Source of the DNA: JACNKV01 sp964388155
Lineage (GTDB): Bacteria; Fidelibacterota; Marinisomatia; Marinisomatales; JACNKV01
Assembly: GCA_964388155.1 (NCBI GenBank)
Contig: CAYLYH010000041.1
Location: forward strand, 1 to 18,346
DNA length: 18,346 bases
Direction: 5' to 3'
The notes below the pieces were generated by a model. It worked only from the letters and a program-made list of their open reading frames with translations, was not told the origin of the DNA and searched no databases. Below, one piece after another: positions 13,532-18,346 of the stretch. A program made the translations under genes and the position numbers. Positions within the stretch are counted from its first letter, which is position 1, and each line of letters begins with the position of its first letter.

Positions 13532-15884
13532 GATCAATAAAACCCCAGACAGAAAAAATACAATCTCAGTTTTATCCGGAATTCTTTCTGCATACTGGCC
13601 GCAGATAATTATTCTGAGTGTTTTAGTCCTGACAACTGCTTTTTTCTTCCCCGGCGGGAAGTCCCTTCAATATTCCTATCAACTCAACGATATAGCCAGA
13701 GAGCCGGTCATCGCACCATTTAATTTTCCCATCATGAAGACGGATAAGAAATTAGCCTCTGATATGGATGAAGCTTTAAAGTCTGAGCCGTATCTGTTTC
13801 AACGGCAGCAGGACATCGTAGACAGCCAAACAGAAAACCTGAGGGAGTTTATGCTCCTTATTCAGGAAATCCGTCATGCGAAGAACCGGGTGGAAGAGTC
13901 GAAAGATCTTGTGTATCGGTATCGATATGAGTCGCAGTATCAGGATGCCCTAACCGATCTTACTGCAGACAGCACTACCCTGGCTGTCCTCATCGAAAGT
14001 TTTAGAACTCAGTACTCTTTTTCTCTTGATGCAGGTCATTGGTCGTCTCTGCTGTTAGTATCCGGTGCCTATGCAGACATCGGGGATCTTCAGATATTTA
14101 ATAATGAACTTTTGCAAATCTGTAAAGACCGTTGGGCAGAAGGAATCTTAGATATTCCAAAGACCGATATTCTTAGTTATAAGGTCATTGTAGAGCATGG
14201 AGATTCCCCCATCCTTGCATCACCGGAAGACTATCATGACTTAGAATCAGCTTGGGTTGCCGTCAAAAAGGCGATTACGAGTCTACATCCTGATGAAAAC
14301 GATATACGGCGTAAACTTGGGTATGAAACCATTGTGGAATTTATGAAACCAAATCTGGTTTTTGATAAAATAACGACGGAAAGAAGACAACAATCCAGAT
14401 TGGACCGTGTGCCGATATTTCAAGGTACGATTCTGAAAAATGAGCGAATTGTCGATGCAAATACACGAATCGATGATGAAATATTATTAAAATTAAATTC
14501 GCTGGCACTTGTGGTACAGAAAAAAGAAGGGACCCGAAAAGGTTGGGATGTCGTTTCTACTGTTATCGGGCGAATCATACTCATTGCCGTCATCGTTTCC
14601 TTCTTTTTTACGTTCCTCTATTTGTATCGACGACCGGTATTTACCGATTGGAAAATGGTGTTACTGATCTCATTAATCTTTTTGATGACCAGTGGATTTG
14701 CTTACATTATTGTGCTCCGATTTGGAGCATCTCCATATTTTATTCCGATTACGATAGCTGCGATGACGTTGACCATTTTGTTCGATGCACGAATCGGATT
14801 TATGGGAACGACATCCATGTCGATTTTAACCGGAATTCTCATCGGGAATAACTTGGATTTTATCGTCGTCGGGATGTTTGTCTCATCCGTGTCAATGTAT
14901 AACGTTCGAAGACTACGAACACGAGGACAGGTATTTACGACCATTTTTGCTTTGATGGGAGCAAGTCTTGTCGTGATGATAGGCTTGGGATTTTTTAAAG
15001 ATGCTTCGTGGTCTGCCGTACAAATGGATATCATGTATTTATGGATGATGAGCGTTTTAGCGCCTATTGTGACGTACGGACTTATTGGCCCGCTTGAAAT
15101 TGTGTTTAAAATTACAACCGACCTGACGTTATTAGAATTGTTAGACTTTGATCATCCGTTACTGAAGCGTTTGCAGCAAGAAGCTAACGGAACATTCAAC
15201 CACAGTATTGTTGTAGGCAATCTTGCAGAAGCAGCAGCAAAAGCGGTCGGAGCACGGTCGTTATTGTGCCGGGTTGGCTCTTATTATCATGATATCGGAA
15301 AAATCACCCGCCCTGAATATTTTGTCGAAAATCAATTTACCGGTTTTAATAAACACGATAATCTTACAACGGTGATGAGTGCCAAGGCGATAAAAAACCA
15401 TGTTAGAGAAGGGCTTCGGCTTGCCAAGGAATATAAACTCCCCGAGATTGTCAGTGATTTTATTCCGATGCACCACGGAACAACAAGAGTAGAATATTTT
15501 TATCGTAAGGCGTTGGATGAAGCAGAAGACCCATCAGCGATTGATGAAAATATCTATAAATATCCCGGACCAAAACCAAACACGAAAGAAACCGGAATCC
15601 TGATGATTTGCGAAGCGGTGGAAGCTGCGGTTCGTTCCATTAAAAATCCTGACGTTTTTAAAATCGAAGAGATGATTAACAAAATTATTCGGAAGCGAAT
15701 TAATGACGAACAATTGAGTGAATGTCCCATCACGCTGGATGAACTTAAACGAATTGTAGGCACCATCGATGATACAACAGGCATTTTACCGGTACTAAGA
15801 GGAATTTACCATATTCGCATAGAATACCCGGACGACCAACCTCCAAAACCTGATCCCGATATGCCTCCGATTGTAACCGGATGA
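13530..15884 (+). CDS. pgpH: 7TM-HD cyclic-di-AMP phosphodiesterase, PgpH family
   Basis: This 784-residue membrane protein has the PgpH (YqfF) architecture. There is an N-terminal membrane helix (about 23-41), then a large extracytoplasmic 7TMR-HDED domain beginning REPVIAPFNFPIMKT. About seven membrane helices follow (345-530), then a cytoplasmic HD domain. HD ligands are visible: His558 in NHSIVVGN, His587-Asp588 in YYHDIGK, His623, and His648/His649 in MHHGT. YKYPGPKPNTKETGI (677-691) and VEAAVRSI are typical. Family members hydrolyse c-di-AMP to pApA. The start lacks any Shine-Dalgarno because array D runs into the ATG, yet no alternative Met exists before residue 69. ybeY overlaps its stop by 4 bp. 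No diadenylate cyclase is visible here. Confidence 0.93.
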   Translation: MINKTPDRKNTISVLSGILSAYWPQIIILSVLVLTTAFFFPGGKSLQYSYQLNDIAREPVIAPFNFPIMKTDKKLASDMDEALKSEPYLFQRQQDIVDSQTENLREFMLLIQEIRHAKNRVEESKDLVYRYRYESQYQDALTDLTADSTTLAVLIESFRTQYSFSLDAGHWSSLLLVSGAYADIGDLQIFNNELLQICKDRWAEGILDIPKTDILSYKVIVEHGDSPILASPEDYHDLESAWVAVKKAITSLHPDENDIRRKLGYETIVEFMKPNLVFDKITTERRQQSRLDRVPIFQGTILKNERIVDANTRIDDEILLKLNSLALVVQKKEGTRKGWDVVSTVIGRIILIAVIVSFFFTFLYLYRRPVFTDWKMVLLISLIFLMTSGFAYIIVLRFGASPYFIPITIAAMTLTILFDARIGFMGTTSMSILTGILIGNNLDFIVVGMFVSSVSMYNVRRLRTRGQVFTTIFALMGASLVVMIGLGFFKDASWSAVQMDIMYLWMMSVLAPIVTYGLIGPLEIVFKITTDLTLLELLDFDHPLLKRLQQEANGTFNHSIVVGNLAEAAAKAVGARSLLCRVGSYYHDIGKITRPEYFVENQFTGFNKHDNLTTVMSAKAIKNHVREGLRLAKEYKLPEIVSDFIPMHHGTTRVEYFYRKALDEAEDPSAIDENIYKYPGPKPNTKETGILMICEAVEAAVRSIKNPDVFKIEEMINKIIRKRINDEQLSECPITLDELKRIVGTIDDTTGILPVLRGIYHIRIEYPDDQPPKPDPDMPPIVTG

Positions 15885-16366
15885 TCGTTCTTCGCACTGA
15901 AGTAGATCCGTCGATTGGCGTCGTCAACAGCGAATTTACCAAACAGATTATATGCACGGTTCTTGACAAAGAAGGTGCAGCAGATGCAGATATTACACTC
16001 ATCGTGGGTTCTGATGAACTGCTGTCTGAATTGAAAAAAGAGTTTTTCCATGTAGAGCAATTCACCGATGTAATCGCCTTTCGGTTAAATAACTACGATG
16101 AACAAAACATTGAGGGTGAAATTTATATCAGCCTGCCCCGTGCAAGGGAAAATGCCAAAAATTATAAAGAGCCCCTAAATAAAGAAGTGGCAAGACTCAT
16201 CATCCACGGAACTTTACATCTCTTAAACTATGAGGATGATACCGATAAGCAGAAACAAAAAATGCGTGGTTTGGAGGATGCGAATCTTGAGCAAGTTGAT
16301 TGGAGAAAGCTTAACGTCGATATACAGAAAAAGACGAAGACTAAAACAGAAAAAAATGACGAATGA
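15881..16366 (+). CDS. ybeY: Endoribonuclease / rRNA maturation factor YbeY
   Basis: YbeY is a single-metal RNase needed for 16S rRNA 3'-end maturation and ribosome quality control. The 161 residues contain EGEIYISLPRARENA (78-92) and the metal motif HGTLHLLNYEDD (109-120). The usual motif is H-x3-H-x5-H; here His109 and His113 are present, but residue 119 is Asp. Asp here is, from memory, usual in Bacteroidota-type YbeY, so it is a lineage mark and not damage. The C-terminus has a Lys/Thr-rich tail. The start is in the ATGA overlap with pgpH and the stop overlaps mazG by 4 bp, so all three are probably coupled. pgpH-ybeY pairing is common across bacteria. Confidence 0.93.
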   Translation: MIVLRTEVDPSIGVVNSEFTKQIICTVLDKEGAADADITLIVGSDELLSELKKEFFHVEQFTDVIAFRLNNYDEQNIEGEIYISLPRARENAKNYKEPLNKEVARLIIHGTLHLLNYEDDTDKQKQKMRGLEDANLEQVDWRKLNVDIQKKTKTKTEKNDE

Positions 16367-17145
16367 GAGAAATAATGTCTGAGAATGTTGGGAAAAAGTT
16401 TGAAGAATTAGTCAAAATCGTGAAGAAATTGCGCGCGCCTGACGGATGCCCGTGGGATCGGGAGCAGGATAATGCCTCGTTATTACCGTATTTTCTCGAG
16501 GAAGCATACGAAGTGATCGAAAGTGTGGATAACAAGAACTGGGAAACCCTGAAAGAAGAAATCGGAGATATTTTACTCCACATGGTCTTTCAAGCGGATT
16601 TAATGGGGGAGAAGAACGAATTTTCCATTTCAGAAGCATTGGACGGAATAAATGATAAATTGGTGCGTAGACATCCGCATGTATTTGGCGATAAGACAGC
16701 AGATGCCGCAAAAAGTGCCAAGCAAAATTGGGAAGAAGTCAAGCATAAAGAGAAAAAACGTAAGTCACGTTTGGATGGCGTGCCGACCAACCTACCGGCA
16801 TTGGTGAGAGCTCAGCGGTTACAGGAAAAAGCCAGCTACGCCGGTTTTGATTGGGATATGGTCGAACAGGTCTGGGATAAAGTCCACGAAGAAATATTAG
16901 AGGTGAAAGAAGCCCAAACTGAAGGTGCAAAAGAACATATCGAAGAGGAGATCGGTGATGTGATCTTTGCCGTAGTGAACCTCGCCCGTTTTTTGGGTAT
17001 CCCTGCCGAAGATGCTTTGAGAAAGACCAATAAAAAGTTTACAACCCGATTTGCAAAAGTCGAAGCAGAACTTAAACGCCGCGGTAAAGAAGTCGAAGAA
17101 TCTGATTTAGAAGAAATGGATGTGATCTGGGAATCGGTGAAGTAA
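16363..17145 (+). CDS. mazG: Nucleoside triphosphate pyrophosphohydrolase MazG
   Basis: MazG hydrolyses NTPs and dNTPs to the monophosphate and PPi, a house-cleaning and ppGpp-linked role in E. coli. The 260 residues hold two MazG helical repeats. The first is GCPWDREQ (28-35) with the Mg-binding EEAYE (46-50) and EEIGD (65-69). The second has VHEEILEVKEA and EEEIGDVIFAVVNLARFLGI. HPHVFGDKTADAA lies between them. Length matches E. coli MazG (263). The start is either 16363 (ATGA overlap with ybeY) or the in-frame ATG 16375, which has GAGAGAA just upstream; the overlap is typical of this operon, but either is possible. Confidence 0.94.
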   Translation: MREIMSENVGKKFEELVKIVKKLRAPDGCPWDREQDNASLLPYFLEEAYEVIESVDNKNWETLKEEIGDILLHMVFQADLMGEKNEFSISEALDGINDKLVRRHPHVFGDKTADAAKSAKQNWEEVKHKEKKRKSRLDGVPTNLPALVRAQRLQEKASYAGFDWDMVEQVWDKVHEEILEVKEAQTEGAKEHIEEEIGDVIFAVVNLARFLGIPAEDALRKTNKKFTTRFAKVEAELKRRGKEVEESDLEEMDVIWESVK

Positions 17146-17162
17146 GGAATGGGTGAGAGATA

Positions 17163-17814
17163 ATGCTCTATTTATATTTAGATGAAAGTGGGGATTTAGG
17201 GTTTGAGTTTGTAAATCGAAAACCATCTAAATATTTTACCATTTGTATTCTCACAGTAAATAGTCGGCAGGATAAAATACTTATTGATCGGGCTGTAAAT
17301 AGAACATTAAGAAATAAACTTAATCACGGTAAAAAGAAACATCGAATCGTTGAAGAATTGAAAGCCACTTCTATTCAACATTCCATTAAACAATATTTTT
17401 ATAAACAATTGATGGATGTGGATTTCTCTATTTTCGCCCTCACATTGGATAAGATGAAAGCTTTTAATTCATTAGTAAAGAGTAAATCAAGAGTATATAA
17501 ATTGGATATCTCAGCTAATTTTGGAAGAAATTGAATTAGACCATGTAAAAGACCGCATTGCATTTACGTTAGATAAATCAAAAGGTCTCCGTGGAATTAG
17601 AGAATTCAATTTCTACATCCAAAAGCACCTTGAGTCTGAAACAAACCCAAGGGTGCCTATCAATATTTATCATAAAGACTCGAAAGAAATTAAATGTTTA
17701 CAAGCGACTGATCTATTTGCTTGGGGGATTCGAAGAAAGTATGAAAATAGAGATATTGAATGGTATGATGTGTTTAAAGACAAAATTAAATATGATGAAA
17801 TATATGTTCCTTAA
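17163..17814 (+). pseudogene. DUF3800 protein gene, split by a single-base frameshift
   Basis: The N-terminal part (17163-17534) begins MLYLYLDESGDLGFEF with the DESGD motif that opens DUF3800 proteins. The remainder lies in the +1 frame and carries EEIELDHVKDRIAFTLDKSKG, then INIYHKDSKEIKCLQATDLFAWG and RRKYE, all family-like. If one A of the AAA run at 17499-17501 is removed, the two parts join smoothly as RVYNWISQLILEEIEL and give one protein of about 216 residues. So the ancestral gene was intact, and the extra A is a mutation or a sequence error. DUF3800 has no established biochemical function and is frequent in accessory regions. It lies 17 bp after mazG with GGTGAGAG upstream. The region is more AT-rich than the operon before it. 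Confidence 0.82.
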
Positions 17815-18135
17815 ACGAGAAATCGAGCATGCCCTGCAGATTATGATGCCGGGACTATTAACAACCGATGGAAGAAAACATCCCGGGCAACCCACAGCGG
17901 ACTTACCGCTCGATTCACCCGAAGCTACAATAAAATCATAATTGAATGACAGAATTAAATGTTGATAAATAATTTGATTTATTTTGGGTATGATAAAATA
18001 CAATGTCCCCTCATTTACTCGTCAACTCATCTACGCATCTACTTTTTTACAATTTACCGCCGCTCACTGTAATTTTACTGGATAACCTTCTCTTTTTGTT
18101 CTTACTTTCTACCAAGCTAAAAGGTGAAAAGTTAA
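17815..18135. other. Gene-poor stretch after the DUF3800 gene
   Basis: No recognised gene. The segment 17830-17935 is clearly richer in G+C than the AT-rich DNA on both sides and stays open in more than one frame, ending at TAA 17939-17941. A translation there ends PTADLPLDSPEATIKS, which I do not recognise. It may be a decayed C-terminal extension of the DUF3800 gene or an inserted fragment. After it comes an AT-rich stretch (17942-18005), the octamer array at 18012-18043, and plain unassigned sequence to 18135. Confidence 0.4.
18012..18043 (+). repeat. Degenerate octamer array E
   Basis: Four 8-bp units in phase: CATTTACT (18012), CGTCAACT (18020), CATCTACG (18028), CATCTACT (18036), consensus CRTYWACK. 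It has the same style as the 8-mer part of array B (conserved core, variable positions) but no start codon directly follows. Confidence 0.55.
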
Positions 18136-18222
18136 TTTGAAAGGAAGATGACTACAATGATTTATACCCACGTGATGAACAAATGACCATTGGGCGTAAA
18201 AAGTTCTGAGGACAATTTATGA
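18136..18222 (+). pseudogene. Remnant of a tyrosine recombinase (integron-integrase-like C-terminus)
   Basis: In one frame from 18136 the translation contains TTMIYTHVMNK, a stop (TGA 18184-18186), then PLGVKSSEDNL and TGA (18220-18222). Integron-type and related phage integrases end with a TTMIYTHVLNRG-type block followed by a GVRSPxD-type tail, and the Tyr of MIYTHV is the DNA-cleaving nucleophile. Reading the internal TGA as a former GGA (Gly) restores this pattern exactly. Upstream, the frame is closed by TAA at 18133, and no other catalytic motif (Arg, H-x-x-R) was seen. Only the last ~30 codons of a dead recombinase gene survive. Confidence 0.68.
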
Positions 18223-18346
18223 TAAAGATTTCAAATATGATTATACAGCTGTTTTTGCCTGTCCGCCGACAGGCGGAGCAATATAAACATATTGAAAAAG
18301 AGGGTGATTACTGGCTTAACAGCAATAATTACTATAAGTTAGAAGA
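18219..18346 (+). CDS. Start of an unrecognised ORF, cut by the window end
   Basis: ATG 18219 follows GAGGA (18208-18212) at 6 nt and the frame stays open for 42 codons to the window end. It begins MIKISNMIIQLFLPVRRQ and continues with a polar stretch including GDYWLNSNNYYKLE. Codons 14-20 are made by the palindrome at 18258-18277. No family is recognised. It overlaps the recombinase remnant's stop by 4 bp (ATGA). Confidence 0.4.
   Translation, partial: MIKISNMIIQLFLPVRRQAEQYKHIEKEGDYWLNSNNYYKLE
18258..18277 (+). repeat. TCCGCC-N4-GGCGGA palindrome (second copy)
   Basis: TCCGCC (18262-18267) and GGCGGA (18272-18277) pair around GACA. An alternative stem CCTGTC (18258-18263)/GACAGG (18268-18273) is also perfect, so two hairpins compete. 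The core matches the hairpin in rnpB at 9153-9168. Confidence 0.6.

Overview
The window reads as a moderately AT-rich chromosome segment from a free-living Gram-negative-type bacterium. Three things point loosely to the FCB group (Bacteroidota, Ignavibacteriota, Calditrichota, Neomarinimicrobiota and relatives): the YbeY protein has Asp where most homologues have the third metal-binding His, Shine-Dalgarno usage is uneven, and a four-helix-bundle S23 gene is present. This placement is an inference and not secure.

Layout. 1-364: three tRNA genes on the minus strand (His, Pro, Lys in transcription order) with a terminator-like hairpin before tRNA-Lys. 450-3317: gcvP, full-length glycine decarboxylase, minus strand. 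3318-3647: divergent gap. 3648-7767: nucleotide-sugar block made of two convergent pairs. A UDP-HexNAc 6-dehydrogenase (WbpA type) and an L-2-hydroxyglutarate oxidase lie on plus; a WbpD-like N-acetyltransferase and a Gfo/Idh/MocA oxidoreductase lie on minus. Together they look like most of a UDP-2,3-diacetamido uronic acid pathway, with the PLP aminotransferase missing from the window. 7768-8790: leader with a promoter candidate, small ORF and intrinsic terminator, then a coiled-coil zinc-ribbon protein. 8821-9206: RNase P RNA, class A. 9294-12010: recJ and fabH overlapping by 4 bp. 12117-13271: short-chain acyl-CoA dehydrogenase. 13309-13470: truncated S23 gene. 13530-17145: pgpH, ybeY and mazG, each overlapping the next by 4 bp. 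17163-18346: degraded accessory end with a frameshifted DUF3800 gene, a gene-poor stretch, a tyrosine recombinase C-terminal remnant with an internal stop, and the beginning of an unrecognised ORF.

The most unusual structure is a set of five short intergenic arrays of degenerate 7- or 8-bp units (4956-4990, 12021-12107, 13265-13299, 13490-13531, 18012-18043). Four end at or just before a start codon, and two begin at the stop codon of the gene before. Two of them are inverted relative to each other and flank the truncated S23 ORF. A second unusual element is a TCCGCC-N4-GGCGGA palindrome, once inside RNase P RNA and once inside the last partial ORF. A third observation is metabolic: a 2-hydroxyglutarate oxidase sits among sugar genes whose characterised relatives can make 2-hydroxyglutarate as a by-product.
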